NCBI GenBank assembly: GCA_019639215.1
Contig: JAHBSH010000001.1
Span: forward strand, 84,281-131,455
Origin: Acidobacteriota bacterium
Lineage (GTDB): Bacteria > Acidobacteriota > Blastocatellia > Pyrinomonadales > Pyrinomonadaceae
Length of the DNA stretch: 47,175 bases
Reading direction: 5' to 3'
The position numbers and the translations under genes were made by a program. Positions 26,291 through 35,448 of the stretch are shown one piece after another (the first letter of the stretch is position 1; every line of letters begins with the position of its first letter). The notes below the pieces were generated by a model. It saw only the letters and a list, made by a program, of their open reading frames with translations. It was not told where the DNA came from and did not search any database.

Positions 26291-27217
26291 ATGAAGATCT
26301 TGATCGCATATGACGGGTCTCGATATGCCGAGGCCGCTCTTGATGATCTCACTCGTGCCGGACTTCCGACCGATGTTGAGGCTCACATTCTCTCTGTTGC
26401 GGAAGTATGGTTGCCGCCTACTGACAGCAGTGATGATACTGACAGTTCGGATCCGTACATTCAGGGCATCATTGACCGACGGCGTGAACAGGGTGAAAAA
26501 CTTGTCGATCAAAATAAGGGGTTTGCTGATCAAGCAGCGGAGCGTCTTCGTGGAAATTTTCCTGATTGGAACATTGTCCCTGCCGCAACATTCGGTTCTC
26601 CGGCGTGGGAGGTACTTGCCAAGGCGGATGAGCTGCAACCAGATCTTATAGTTACCGGTTCACAGGGACAATCAGCGGTAAGCCGATTTATTTTGGGAAG
26701 TATTTCTCAGAAAGTTTTGGCTGAAGCCCGTAACTCTGTACGCGTTGCCAGAGGCAAGATAAATATTGATCCTTCACCAATAAGGGTAATTGTTGGCTTT
26801 GACGGAACAGGTGGAGCCAGATCTGCTGTTGATGCTGTGCTGAAACGGACGTGGCCTGAAGAGACAGAGATCAAGTTGGTATCTGTCACAAATCCGGTTT
26901 CACCGACGACTTTCGGCAGACTGGTTCCATCGGTCAGTTCTGCAGTTGAGGAGATGAACGAATCTGAGGTCAGCTGGATAAACACTCAGGCACAACCGAT
27001 ATTGGATGAGTTCAAGAATGCGGGCATAAGGTGTTCGTTGAAAATTGTCGCAGGTTCTCCGAAAAATGTTCTTGTAGATGAAGCAGAACAATGGAACGCC
27101 GATTCGATATTCGTCGGAGCGAATGCCTACAGCAGCAAGTTTGAAAGATTCATTCTGGGCAGCGTTTCAGCCGCGGTCGCCGCAAGAGCACAATGTTCGG
27201 TAGAGGTCGTTAGATAA
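26291..27217 (+). CDS. Tandem universal stress protein (UspA) domains
   Basis: A 308-aa protein made of two Usp folds. Unit 1 starts MKILIAYDGSRYAEAAL and has the ATP-loop pattern VTGSQGQSAVSRFILGS. Unit 2 starts IRVIVGFDGTGGARSA and has FVGANAYSSKFERFILGS. The first loop matches the nucleotide-binding Gx2Gx9GS consensus well; the second has lost one Gly. Such proteins respond to stress or starvation. It converges on mnmE, with only 16 nt between the stops. Confidence 0.92.
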   Translation: MKILIAYDGSRYAEAALDDLTRAGLPTDVEAHILSVAEVWLPPTDSSDDTDSSDPYIQGIIDRRREQGEKLVDQNKGFADQAAERLRGNFPDWNIVPAATFGSPAWEVLAKADELQPDLIVTGSQGQSAVSRFILGSISQKVLAEARNSVRVARGKINIDPSPIRVIVGFDGTGGARSAVDAVLKRTWPEETEIKLVSVTNPVSPTTFGRLVPSVSSAVEEMNESEVSWINTQAQPILDEFKNAGIRCSLKIVAGSPKNVLVDEAEQWNADSIFVGANAYSSKFERFILGSVSAAVAARAQCSVEVVR

Positions 27218-27233
27218 CGGCCTCATCTCGACA

Positions 27234-28601
27234 TCATTTTCCAATACAGAATGTAGAGAATATGCGGGTCAGCATATCTTCGGTAGTCGTCTCACCTGTT
27301 ATTTCCCCGAGCAGGCGCAGGGCGTTGTGAAGTCCAAGCAATGTTATCTCTTCTGATGAGCGTTGTTTTAAAAGGGCAATAGAGCTTTCCACTTCTTCGA
27401 CAGATCGTCTTATCAGGTCGTGGTGACGAGCATCGGATATCATCCAACCCGAAAAAGGAGCATCGTCACTAACAAAAGGTTCCTTTACCGCTCGCTTCAG
27501 ATCATCCAATCCCTGACCGGTCTTTGCTGAAACAAGCAAAGGCGTTTGCAAAGTTTCTTCGCTTATCGCCCGTGCTGCACTCTCTGCCGTTTCACGGTCA
27601 ACCAGATCCGTCTTATTCAGGAGGTAAATGACATTCGCTCCCTCAAGCTCCTCAAAACCTTTTACTGTTAAGTTCTTATCTGTGATGTCCATTAGTGCGA
27701 TAACGACATCAGCGTCCGCCATCACCCGCCGCGAACGCTCAACCCCCAGACTCTCGACCACATCATCGGTGTGGCGAAGCCCGGCAGTATCGATCAAAGA
27801 GATCGGAATGTCGTCAATGGTCAGCTGTTCGTGAAGCTGATCACGAGTTGTTCCGGCAATCTCAGTAACAATAGCTCGCTCAGAACCAAGAAGAGCATTG
27901 AACAGACTTGATTTGCCGACATTCGGCGGGCCGATCAGAGCCACCTTCAATCCTTCACGTAAAAGTCGCCCTGTTTTGAACGTAGCGGCAAGGGATTCCA
28001 TTTGCTGCTGTATTGCATTCAGCCTTTCAGATATGTCATCAATGTTTGAATCGGGAAGATCGTCTTCGACAAACTCTAAGGCCGACTCAAGCACCACTAT
28101 GATATCGAGCAATTCATCTTTAATGGGTTGGAGCTGATGCGACATTTCGCCGCGCATTTGCCGGACAGCCTGGCGGACAGATGCGGTCGTTCGGGCATTT
28201 ATCAGGTCGCGGACAGCCTCAACCTCCGCAAGGTCCATCTTACCGTTCGCCAATGCCCGAAGTGAAAACTCTCCCGGTTCGGCCATTCTTGCACCAAGGC
28301 GAAGACACACATCTATTACTTGCCTAAGGATGACCGGTGAGCCGTGACACGCAAACTCGATCACATCTTCGCCGGTGAATGATGCTGGACCCTGAAAAAA
28401 AGTGATAACCGAATCGTCAATTAGTTCCGAAGTTTCAGGATCTGAAATAGATGTAAAATGAGAGTGGCGAGGTTTTATAGCAGTCGCTGATTCCGGCATC
28501 ATCCGCCTTGCAATATCGAGTACGACATCACCGCTTAGGCGCACGACGCCGATGCCGCTGCGGCCTGTCGGTGTTGCAAGTGCGACTATCGTATCCGCCA
28601 T
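27234..28601 (-). CDS. mnmE: tRNA modification GTPase MnmE
   Basis: A 455-aa partner of MnmG in U34 tRNA modification. The N-terminal formyl-THF-binding domain begins [22 protein letters not shown]. The G domain has P-loop [16 protein letters not shown], switch region [17 protein letters not shown] and NKTD. The C-terminus ends in FCIGK with the conserved Cys. Full length. It is the last gene of the rpmH-rnpA-yidD-yidC-jag-mnmE run, separated from jag by 88 nt that hold a repeat hairpin. Confidence 0.97.
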   Translation of the reverse strand: MADTIVALATPTGRSGIGVVRLSGDVVLDIARRMMPESATAIKPRHSHFTSISDPETSELIDDSVITFFQGPASFTGEDVIEFACHGSPVILRQVIDVCLRLGARMAEPGEFSLRALANGKMDLAEVEAVRDLINARTTASVRQAVRQMRGEMSHQLQPIKDELLDIIVVLESALEFVEDDLPDSNIDDISERLNAIQQQMESLAATFKTGRLLREGLKVALIGPPNVGKSSLFNALLGSERAIVTEIAGTTRDQLHEQLTIDDIPISLIDTAGLRHTDDVVESLGVERSRRVMADADVVIALMDITDKNLTVKGFEELEGANVIYLLNKTDLVDRETAESAARAISEETLQTPLLVSAKTGQGLDDLKRAVKEPFVSDDAPFSGWMISDARHHDLIRRSVEEVESSIALLKQRSSEEITLLGLHNALRLLGEITGETTTEDMLTRIFSTFCIGK

Positions 28602-28611
28602 TTGTTTATTT

Positions 28612-28678
28612 CACCGCAAAGAAAAAGAGACGCAAAGCGGCAGAGAAAGAAGATCCTGTCTCTGTGTCTTTGCGTCCC
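28612..28678. repeat. Dispersed repeat, copy C, forming an imperfect hairpin between jag and mnmE
   Basis: The segment begins CACCGCAAAG and ends CTTTGCGTCCC. Arms GACGCAAAG (28629-28637) and CTTTGCGTC (28668-28676) pair, then CAGAGA (28641-28646) pairs with TCTCTG (28659-28664) across a 3/3 internal loop. It belongs to the same G/A-rich repeat family as the copies near 8733, 12453 and 45798 and may modulate read-through into mnmE. Confidence 0.55.
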
Positions 28679-28689
28679 TGCAATAATAG

Positions 28690-29139
28690 CTATTTTAATC
28701 TGACCTGAAGCCTGCGTTCGCGTCCCGATCCGACCGATTCCGTAGCCAAGTCTTCCTGCTGTTGGAGCGTCAGATGTATTATCCGCCTTTCTGTAGAATT
28801 GAGGACACCGAACGTGAACGGCCTGCCGCTCTTTCTGACCTGTTCGCCAGCAAAACGCGCCATTGCCTGAAGTTCGGATTTACGTGTTTGACGAAAGCCG
28901 TCGGCATCGCAAATGAAGCGGTGTTCGCGGTCTAGCTCGCGGCCCATTACCTGAAACAGCAACACCTCAAAAGCGTCCAGCATCTCCGCGTTTTCGGACA
29001 GAGCCATATCTACGTCAGCTCCGCTTAGATTCAGCAGACAGCCGTCGTCTATCCACCTCGAAGACACATCAAGCTGAAAACCCAGATCTCCGATCACCTC
29101 GGTCAAGTATGTCTCGGCTTTTTGACAAACATCACTCAT
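28690..29139 (-). CDS. Jag/KhpB-like R3H-domain RNA-binding protein
   Basis: A 149-aa protein with a degenerate KH part (LNLSGADVDMALSENAEMLDAFEVLLFQVMGR) and a C-terminal R3H domain (ELQAMARFAGEQVRKSGRPF then NSTERRIIHLTL). The N-terminal Jag domain of longer homologues is missing. The position immediately after yidC and before mnmE is the standard one for jag. Likely role: RNA binding linked to envelope or division control. Confidence 0.87.
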   Translation of the reverse strand: MSDVCQKAETYLTEVIGDLGFQLDVSSRWIDDGCLLNLSGADVDMALSENAEMLDAFEVLLFQVMGRELDREHRFICDADGFRQTRKSELQAMARFAGEQVRKSGRPFTFGVLNSTERRIIHLTLQQQEDLATESVGSGRERRLQVRLK

Positions 29140-29165
29140 ATTCGTTCACCTTGGTTCAAGAGTCG

Positions 29166-31079
29166 CTAATTCCCTTTTACCTTCTTCACTCCGCCCGGAA
29201 GCGATGTGACTACCTCCGGGGTTGTTGTTCCTCCATCTGCCGGTTTATTCATGCGGTTTATGATCATCTGCTGACCAAAGCTGACTATGTTTCCGAAGAA
29301 CCAGTAAAGCAGCAGACCTGCCGGAGCCGACCACATGATCCAAAGCATCATTATCGGCATCAGATAAGCCATCATCTTTTGCTGCATCTGCTGTTCAGGT
29401 GTAATGGCAGGGCCAGTTGGTGTGAATTTCATTGCCAGGATCATTGATATGGCAAAACCAAATTCGAGCAGATGCCATGGATCCCCCGCCGAAAGGTCAG
29501 GTATCCATGCAAATGAAGCTTGTCTTGCTTCAAGCGAGATCGTGATCGCCGTATAGAAAGCTATCAATAAAGGGAATTGCAACAGCATCGGCAGACAACC
29601 GCCGATAGGCAATGCGTCCTTGGTCAGCTTTAGCTGATCCATCTGAAGCTGACGCATACGCGGATCATCTGTCGGAACTCCCTTTTTCTGCAATGCCTTT
29701 ATCTTGTCCTGAAGCTCCTTCATTTTAGGAGCATTTCCGGCAGCCTTTTTGAAAGAGCCGGACTGCTTCCAACGTAGCGGAAACAAGAGCGAATAGAACA
29801 GGAATGTGAAGATGATGATCGCAACGCCGTAGTTATTTGTCAGGACATTAAAGAAATGCAGCGCATGAAGTATCGGCACGGAAAGTGGCTTTACTATCCA
29901 TCGTATAGGACGATAATTGCTGAAATTTATGATGTTTACAAATTCCAGTTCCCTTCCTACTGACTTGCTGAGCGGTTCATCCAGCTGTGATATTAAAAAA
30001 TAATCCTTTGATCCTGTAAAAACCCGGGTAACTGAACCGTCCGCGTTTATCGGCACAAAAGCTGTTACCAGATGGCGAGTTTCCTTTACGGTCGCACTTC
30101 TTAATATCCAACTGAAGATGCTTGGATAAAAAGGCTGAGTATCAACCTCGTATTTGGAAGCACGTAATTCCAATCCCTGCGTCTGCGTTGATGGAACAGC
30201 CGCCATCGCAAAATATGCATCACCTACGCCTGCCCAGTCGATAGCTCCATTTACGTTAAGAACCGCCGTGCCGTCGCTTCCGTATTCAAATGAGTAATTT
30301 CCCTGATGCCGCTCTATGCCACCATTGACGGATGCAACCGCTTCCGATTCGATCTGATAGAATGTGTGATGATTGATGGCGTGGTCACCGATGCTGGCGC
30401 CGATGGCAAGTTTTGTATTCGGAACCGCCTGTCCGTTTTGTTTTAGATCAACCGAGACATCTGCTATGTAGCTATCCGCCTGAAAAACAAATGTCTTTTT
30501 GACCTCAACACCATTAGCTCCTGCAAGCGTGAACTCCAAACGGCGCTCCTCACCAGGAGCCAGTGTTATCTCACTCTCTTCTACTGAGGTCTGATAATTT
30601 CGCTCGTTGATGAAGCTGTTTAGGTTCTGGTCTCCGGTCAAAAGCCTAAAAGGAACTGTCGGCGGAGTTTGCTCCAGAGCCTTTTGCGATATGAGCTGCA
30701 AAGGCTTCTTATTGTCCTCGGTCGAGCCATCTGCCCACAATGGAGTTTCGCCATTTTCCGAACGATTGGCTATTAGTATCCAACTGGTCGCAACCGCACC
30801 TTTTGAATCAAGTTTTACTTCATAAAGAGGCGATCTTATGGTTATCGTACGATTTGGAACATCATCGGCGGCTTGTTCCTCCGTAGCTGTTGGCTGCTGT
30901 GCCGTAGGCTGAGGCGTCGGTTGCTCAGATGTGTTCGCTGCGGTGTTTACAGTTGTGTTCGCAGTATTAGCAGGCTCTGGCGGCGGGGGCGTAAAATATG
31001 TCCACGCAAACAGCACGACCATCGATGCTGCTGCTGCTATCAGAAACCTGTATTGACTTTGATTATTGCTATTTTCCAT
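29166..31079 (-). CDS. yidC: Membrane protein insertase YidC
   Basis: A 637-aa insertase of the Gram-negative type. After an N-terminal helix and a Thr/Ala/Pro-rich linker comes the large periplasmic domain, then the conserved five-helix core. Core landmarks are NNYGVAIIIFTFLFYSLLFPLRWKQSGSFKK (the membrane Arg of the hydrophilic groove lies here), LPIGGCLPMLLQFPLLIAFY and MPIMMLWIMWSAPAGLLLYW. It inserts membrane proteins with or without Sec. It follows yidD by 19 nt. Confidence 0.97.
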   Translation of the reverse strand: MENSNNQSQYRFLIAAAASMVVLFAWTYFTPPPPEPANTANTTVNTAANTSEQPTPQPTAQQPTATEEQAADDVPNRTITIRSPLYEVKLDSKGAVATSWILIANRSENGETPLWADGSTEDNKKPLQLISQKALEQTPPTVPFRLLTGDQNLNSFINERNYQTSVEESEITLAPGEERRLEFTLAGANGVEVKKTFVFQADSYIADVSVDLKQNGQAVPNTKLAIGASIGDHAINHHTFYQIESEAVASVNGGIERHQGNYSFEYGSDGTAVLNVNGAIDWAGVGDAYFAMAAVPSTQTQGLELRASKYEVDTQPFYPSIFSWILRSATVKETRHLVTAFVPINADGSVTRVFTGSKDYFLISQLDEPLSKSVGRELEFVNIINFSNYRPIRWIVKPLSVPILHALHFFNVLTNNYGVAIIIFTFLFYSLLFPLRWKQSGSFKKAAGNAPKMKELQDKIKALQKKGVPTDDPRMRQLQMDQLKLTKDALPIGGCLPMLLQFPLLIAFYTAITISLEARQASFAWIPDLSAGDPWHLLEFGFAISMILAMKFTPTGPAITPEQQMQQKMMAYLMPIMMLWIMWSAPAGLLLYWFFGNIVSFGQQMIINRMNKPADGGTTTPEVVTSLPGGVKKVKGN

Positions 31080-31098
31080 TTATAAAACGACCGCAGCC

Positions 31099-31308
31099 TC
31101 ACTTGACCGGATCATGACCGCCTTTGCAAAACGGCTGACAACGTAAGATACGCTTTAACCCCATCCAAGTTCCTCGCAAGGCGCCGTATCTTTCGACCGC
31201 CTCGCGCGCATACTCGGAACACGTTGGCTCAAACCTGCAAGCGGGCGGCAAAAAAGGCGATACAACTGCCTTATATACTCCCAAAAGATCCAGAACCAAA
31301 AATTTCAT
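31099..31308 (-). CDS. yidD: Membrane protein insertion efficiency factor YidD
   Basis: A 69-aa small protein with the family motif VSPFLPPACRFEPTCSEYAREAVERYGALRG and C-terminal RILRCQPFCKGGHDPVK. It is thought to assist YidC-dependent insertion. Its place between rnpA and yidC is the standard arrangement. The 95-nt gap before it (31309-31403) holds nothing I can identify. Confidence 0.95.
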   Translation of the reverse strand: MKFLVLDLLGVYKAVVSPFLPPACRFEPTCSEYAREAVERYGALRGTWMGLKRILRCQPFCKGGHDPVK

Positions 31309-31403
31309 CTATTTTCGCATTTTGCCACAGAAACCGGCGTGTTTACAGGCGGCATATGATAAAACTCAAACACTTCGTCAGATCTAAAGGAAATGATGTT
31401 TAG

Positions 31404-31931
31404 CTACTGCGTCCTTTTTTCTTCCTCAATTATTTGTTTAACGATCTGTTTGAATTCCTCGAGTGGTTTTGTGAGCTTTTTTTGAACAATGGAACGTCTG
31501 GCATTCAAAACCCAATCAAACCTATGCTCCATTCGGTCAAGTTCTGCCCGGCTAAGCCTGAAAACTTCACGCAGAAGCCTTTTGGCTCTGTTCCTGTCAT
31601 GTGCCTTGCCTATCGCTTTTCGCGTGGCGGTAATGCCAACACGATGCAGGTCGTGTCTTGAAGGCAAAATAAAAACCGTCATAAAACGGCCTTCAAAACG
31701 CTTTCCCTGCTCGTAAACACGAAGAAACTCGGCGCGTTTCAGCAGCCGAGCTTCCTTCGGTAACGTAAAGCTTAATAATGCTGAACCGTCAGGCGCTTGC
31801 GGCCCTTTGCTCTGCGGCGCTTCAGCACTGCGCGTCCGTTCTTGGTCGCCATGCGTGCCCTGAAGCCGTGCTTTTTTGCTCTTCGGCGATTGTTTGGCTG
31901 ATAAGTTCTTTTCGGCATAATTGCTCTCCAT
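31404..31931 (-). CDS. rnpA: RNase P protein component, long form enclosing rpmH
   Basis: The RnpA domain starts near [22 protein letters not shown] and includes the RNR signature [16 protein letters not shown]; it binds RNase P RNA for tRNA 5' processing. No ATG, GTG or TTG exists in frame between rpmH and the domain, so the only usual starts are the ATG at 31931 (175 aa) or GTG at 31940, both upstream of rpmH. The frame therefore runs straight through the whole of rpmH in another register, adding ~55 Lys/Ser/Gln-rich residues. The ordinary length is ~115 aa. The same nested layout is known from Thermus. Start choice between 31931 and 31940 is uncertain. Confidence 0.88.
   Translation of the reverse strand: MESNYAEKNLSAKQSPKSKKARLQGTHGDQERTRSAEAPQSKGPQAPDGSALLSFTLPKEARLLKRAEFLRVYEQGKRFEGRFMTVFILPSRHDLHRVGITATRKAIGKAHDRNRAKRLLREVFRLSRAELDRMEHRFDWVLNARRSIVQKKLTKPLEEFKQIVKQIIEEEKRTQ
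31772..31918 (-). CDS. rpmH: 50S ribosomal protein L34, nested within rnpA
   Basis: A 48-aa protein reading [18 protein letters not shown] then [27 protein letters not shown], an unmistakable L34. The ATG at 31918 lies 13 nt after the rnpA ATG, and the GGAG that would serve as its ribosome-binding site overlaps that rnpA start codon. The whole gene lies inside the rnpA frame, shifted in register. A consensus-like promoter lies upstream at 31959-31987. Confidence 0.97.
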   Translation of the reverse strand: MPKRTYQPNNRRRAKKHGFRARMATKNGRAVLKRRRAKGRKRLTVQHY

Positions 31932-31958
31932 CAGGTTCACCCGAAAGTGAAAACCTTT

Positions 31959-31987
31959 AAACTACCTTTTACTGGGTCTCTTGTCAA
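31959..31987 (-). promoter_or_regulatory. Sigma70-type promoter for the rpmH-rnpA operon
   Basis: On the minus strand there is a perfect -35 TTGACA (31987-31982), a 17-nt spacer and a -10 TAGTTT (31964-31959). Transcription would start near 31952, giving a leader of about 20 nt before the rnpA ATG. Confidence 0.6.
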
Positions 31988-32091
31988 GGCTACTCAAGCG
32001 GCTTTTCCTACACCTTTATCGGCATTTGCGGTCACCGAGTATTCTGATAGAAACTATCTTTAGACCATTATTTATTTGGAGGCATTCAATA

Positions 32092-32448
32092 ATGACGCAG
32101 AAAAGCACTGTCGAACCTTCTACATGGAATGATTTCCTGACCGAGTTCTCAGAACGCAACAAGGGACGTAGAGCCCGCTTTGAACTTTTTGGTCAAGGTG
32201 GTTCAGTAAGAGAGGAATCGCAGGAGGGACATTTTGAAAAGGCGACTCTCGGAGGCAGGACCGTTACGGTCATTCGCTCGTATGAATCACAAGGAATTAA
32301 AAAATCGATGGAGGACGAGATCAAGGACGTCCATGGTGTTGAGGTCCAGTTTGACACCGATGGGAGCGAAGACACCATCGAATTTATGAATCACAATGGC
32401 GATAAGACGGTACTGCGTTTTGAATCACTGGTTGATGGTTCTTCTTAA
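32092..32448 (+). CDS. Small DUF5335-like protein
   Basis: A 118-aa protein. The ATG at 32092 has a perfect GGAGG about 9 nt upstream; the open frame back to 31981 runs into the rpmH promoter and is not protein-like. The opening (STWNDFLTEFSERNKGRRARFELFG) and beta-rich rest (GRTVTVIRSY, VEVQFDTDGSEDTIEFMN) resemble DUF5335 proteins as I remember them, but this is a tentative match. Soluble, acidic, function unknown. It is divergent from rpmH. Confidence 0.72.
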   Translation: MTQKSTVEPSTWNDFLTEFSERNKGRRARFELFGQGGSVREESQEGHFEKATLGGRTVTVIRSYESQGIKKSMEDEIKDVHGVEVQFDTDGSEDTIEFMNHNGDKTVLRFESLVDGSS

Positions 32449-32464
32449 CGGCTGATTCGCCGGA

Positions 32465-33073
32465 TCATTCAGGTAATTTTATTATCGCTCGGCGTCCCTC
32501 GATGCGGAGTTCGCCAGTCACTATGCGCCGAACAGCTTCGATATACGCATCGTGTTCTTGTTCCAAGATGCGCTCTGCAAGCGTTCCCGCCGTGTCGGTG
32601 TCGTTCACTTCTACCGCCCTTTGAAGTATTATCGGGCCTGCATCCAACTCTTCGTTTACAAAATGCACCGTACAGCCGGATATTTTGACGCCATGATCTA
32701 TTGCCTGCTGCTGAACATTGAGGCCGGGAAAGCTTGGCAACAGGCTTGGGTGAATATTAACTATGCGATCTGGAAAGGCCTTGATGAATGTAGGCGATAA
32801 TAGCCTCATGTAACCCGCAAGACAAACCAGTTCAACTTTGTAAGTATTTAGCGTATTGATGATCTCAGCATCATGCTCTTCACGGCTGCGGCCTTTTCTT
32901 TCAATAACAACCGTATCAACCCCGCGTTCCTTAGCTTTCTCCAGACCGGCCGCATCAGCCTTATCGCTTATAACAACCGCAACCTCTGAAGCGGGTATCA
33001 TGCCGCTCTTAACGGCATCAACCAACGCCGTCATATTTGAGCCTCGGCCTGAGATCATTATTCCGATCTTCAT
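32465..33073 (-). CDS. purN: Phosphoribosylglycinamide formyltransferase
   Basis: A 202-aa GAR transformylase that uses 10-formyl-THF in purine synthesis. It shows IMISGRGSNMTALVDA, the catalytic region VNIHPSLLPSFPGLNVQQQAIDHGVKISGCTVHFVNEELDAGPII with Asn/His/Asp in place. Length is normal. purM is encoded in the same direction further upstream, separated by the transglutaminase-like gene, so a pur mini-operon is likely. Confidence 0.96.
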   Translation of the reverse strand: MKIGIMISGRGSNMTALVDAVKSGMIPASEVAVVISDKADAAGLEKAKERGVDTVVIERKGRSREEHDAEIINTLNTYKVELVCLAGYMRLLSPTFIKAFPDRIVNIHPSLLPSFPGLNVQQQAIDHGVKISGCTVHFVNEELDAGPIILQRAVEVNDTDTAGTLAERILEQEHDAYIEAVRRIVTGELRIEGRRAIIKLPE

Positions 33074-33126
33074 ACAATAGAAATTATTATTTTTGCTTCT
33101 AAGCGGAACCTATTCTCTGATAGGTC

Positions 33127-34278
33127 TTAGAAAAATTTCAGTGTTTCAAAAGAGTTGGCGTCAAATATCAGATCTGTCAACCTTGGTGTCTGAACATAAT
33201 TTACTTTGGTCAAAAGCCGAGCCTCTTTAACTTGTGTAAAGCCGATCTGAAATCCTGCAAGAGTTGTTTCTGCTATGAGCCACTGTTTATTCTCCCAAGT
33301 AAAATCAAGGCCGTTATCATTGACATAATTACCTTGAGGAACAGCAACGGTTATATGCCGTGGTGAATATAGTAATAGATATTCTTCACCGATCTGTTCC
33401 AAAAGCGAGGCGAGCAAGATAGTTTTATTGCTGCAATCACCATTACGTGTCATCAGCGTTTCACTTGCTCTCTTCAACTTTTCGCTTGGAGCTACAGCCT
33501 CTGTGTAACTGTATTCGATCTCATTTGAGACAAAATCCACCAGCCTTTGTATCCTCTCTTCGCGTCCTGCCCCCACCTCCGAAAGTAAGGTCTCCGCCAA
33601 TCTTTTTAATGACGGCTCCTCCGGTTTCGCTACCATGATCCCGTGGTTGGCAAAAACATACTGAGGCTCATCTCTACGGCTCGGGGCTCTCGTTATCAGC
33701 TGTCCGCCGTAAAGCTGTGAACTGTTCGCCAAATTCTTTAGCTCATTGAGAGAAGCTGTATAAGAAACTGTTGCGTAGGGAAAGGTTAGTGACTGGTCAG
33801 TGTTAAGCTTGAAATTGTTGGTGTTTGTCTTGAAGAATTTTGCAGCATATGGCGAGATCCTCAATGTGTATGAATCCAGTTTTATGCGGCCAGCCTCAGT
33901 CTTTCCAAAATCAATCTTACTTTCATCAATAATATATTCTTTAACGAATTCACCGAACTCCTCTTCGCTGCTTTCCGGAAACGTAAAATAGACCTGTTTG
34001 TCTCTCCACGCATATTTTGAAATGGTCGCTTTCCCAAGAAGCTGTTCTCTAAACTCCTGACCTGTGAAACTTGGTTGAGCGAGCATAAAGATCATGCTTT
34101 CCCTGATCTCTTGCTCTGCTATTTTCGAAACATCTTTTGGTGGAGGCGCTGAATACCGGTAAAGTCCGTACCCAGTACCGCCGAGAATGATAAAGGCTGC
34201 AATGGCAACTATTACTATTGTGTAGTTTCCTTTCTTTGAAACATTCTCATCAAATAAGCCTGATGACATTGCGCTCAT
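33127..34278 (-). CDS. Membrane-anchored transglutaminase-like protein
   Basis: A 383-aa protein with one N-terminal membrane helix (YTIVIVAIAAFIILGGTGYGLY) and a C-terminal transglutaminase-like domain. The Cys nucleophile region is TRNGDCSNKTILLASLLEQIG and a His follows in YSPRHITVAVP; an Asp/Asn partner is plausible in DNGLDFTWENKQW. Such domains act as periplasmic cysteine proteases or peptide-bond remodelers. The ribosome-binding site AGGAGG overlaps the purM stop; the ATG at 34278 is only 2 nt from it and the next Met at 34269 is 11 nt away, so the exact start is open. Placement between purM and purN is unusual. Confidence 0.8.
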   Translation of the reverse strand: MSAMSSGLFDENVSKKGNYTIVIVAIAAFIILGGTGYGLYRYSAPPPKDVSKIAEQEIRESMIFMLAQPSFTGQEFREQLLGKATISKYAWRDKQVYFTFPESSEEEFGEFVKEYIIDESKIDFGKTEAGRIKLDSYTLRISPYAAKFFKTNTNNFKLNTDQSLTFPYATVSYTASLNELKNLANSSQLYGGQLITRAPSRRDEPQYVFANHGIMVAKPEEPSLKRLAETLLSEVGAGREERIQRLVDFVSNEIEYSYTEAVAPSEKLKRASETLMTRNGDCSNKTILLASLLEQIGEEYLLLYSPRHITVAVPQGNYVNDNGLDFTWENKQWLIAETTLAGFQIGFTQVKEARLLTKVNYVQTPRLTDLIFDANSFETLKFF

Positions 34279-34284
34279 TACCTC

Positions 34285-35307
34285 CTAGACGATCTCAACC
34301 ACCTTTTCTCCGTCGGTAACTTTTCCTACACGGATAATTTCAGGAATGTTGCTCAAAATGGTCTCACTGTCAATTTCCGAGCAAATAACGACCATACCTA
34401 TACCCATGTTGAATGTACGGAACATTTCTTTCTCATCTACATTGCCGAGTTTTTGCATCAGGCCGAATACGGGTGGTTCTATCCATGAGCCGCGGTTTAT
34501 CTCCACAGAAACGCCTTCTGGCAAGATACGTGGAATGTTCTCAAGGAAGCCGCCGCCGGTTATGTGTGCCAGGCCCTTTATAATGCCGCTGTCCAATAGC
34601 GGTCCGATCTGCGGGAGAAAGCTGGAGTGTGTTGCAAGAAGAGCTTCGCCGACGGTCGCGCCGAGTTCGTCAACATAAGTGTCAACCGAATATCCGCCGA
34701 CCTCAAAAAAGAGTTTTCGGGCAAGCGAATAACCATTTGTCTGCAAACCTGTCGAGGGTAATCCGAGGACAACATCTCCCGGCTCTATCGACTTGCCGTC
34801 AATGACCTTTGTTTTATCAACAACACCGACAATAAAACCTGCGAGGTCATATTCACCGTCAGCATACATCGAAGGCATCTCGGCTGTTTCGCCGCCAAGC
34901 AGAACGCAGCCGTTCTCGCGACAGGCTGTCGCGAAACCTTCGACAACCGAAGCCGTCACCTCAGGATCTAGCTTTCCGGTCGCAAAATAGTCCAGAAAGA
35001 AAAGTGGTCTGGCTCCCTGAACTAAAATGTCATTGACGCAATGATTCACCAGATCGGCCCCGACAGTATTATGTATTCCTGTATCGAACGCGACCTTTAG
35101 TTTGGTTCCGACCCCGTCAGCTGAAGCAACCAATATCGGCTCTGCCATTCCAGGAAATGCCCCGGAGAACATCCCGCCAAAACTGCCTATTTCCGTCAGT
35201 GTTTTTTCATTAAATGTTGAGCGCGCGTGTTCGCGTATCTTTGCGACCGCCTGATTGGCCTTGTCTATTGAAACACCTGCGTCCGCGTACGATATAGGTA
35301 TGGTCAT
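34285..35307 (-). CDS. purM: Phosphoribosylformylglycinamidine cyclo-ligase (AIR synthetase)
   Basis: A 340-aa ATP-dependent enzyme of purine synthesis. It shows SYADAGVSIDKAN, a Gly-rich GSFGGMFSG, SADGVGTKLKVAF, VNDILVQGARPLFFLDY, GGETAEMP and the LAHITGGGFLENIPR motif. Full length, ATG at 35307. It heads a leftward run with the transglutaminase-like gene and purN. Confidence 0.96.
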   Translation of the reverse strand: MTIPISYADAGVSIDKANQAVAKIREHARSTFNEKTLTEIGSFGGMFSGAFPGMAEPILVASADGVGTKLKVAFDTGIHNTVGADLVNHCVNDILVQGARPLFFLDYFATGKLDPEVTASVVEGFATACRENGCVLLGGETAEMPSMYADGEYDLAGFIVGVVDKTKVIDGKSIEPGDVVLGLPSTGLQTNGYSLARKLFFEVGGYSVDTYVDELGATVGEALLATHSSFLPQIGPLLDSGIIKGLAHITGGGFLENIPRILPEGVSVEINRGSWIEPPVFGLMQKLGNVDEKEMFRTFNMGIGMVVICSEIDSETILSNIPEIIRVGKVTDGEKVVEIV

Positions 35308-35412
35308 AAGAAACTCTCTTGAAAAATAGGATTATAATACGCAACGTATGTTTTTGTTAAAATACATTCTTAAGGAAAGTACGCACGAAAACCTTTCCTG
35401 TTAGTATTGTCG

Positions 35413-35440
35413 TTGACCATAACGCCTACTAACATATAGC
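35413..35440 (+). promoter_or_regulatory. Promoter for the 127-aa gene, possibly giving a leaderless mRNA
   Basis: TTGACC (35413-35418) and TATAGC (35435-35440) are 16 nt apart. Initiation would fall at about 35447, practically at the ATG at 35449, and no ribosome-binding site is visible, so a leaderless transcript is possible. Confidence 0.42.
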
Positions 35441-35448
35441 ATTTTTAT

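Noticed and set aside
31981..32091. 37-residue extension of the DUF5335-like frame
   Set aside because: It overlaps the rpmH promoter and lacks a ribosome-binding site, while the ATG at 32092 follows a perfect GGAGG.
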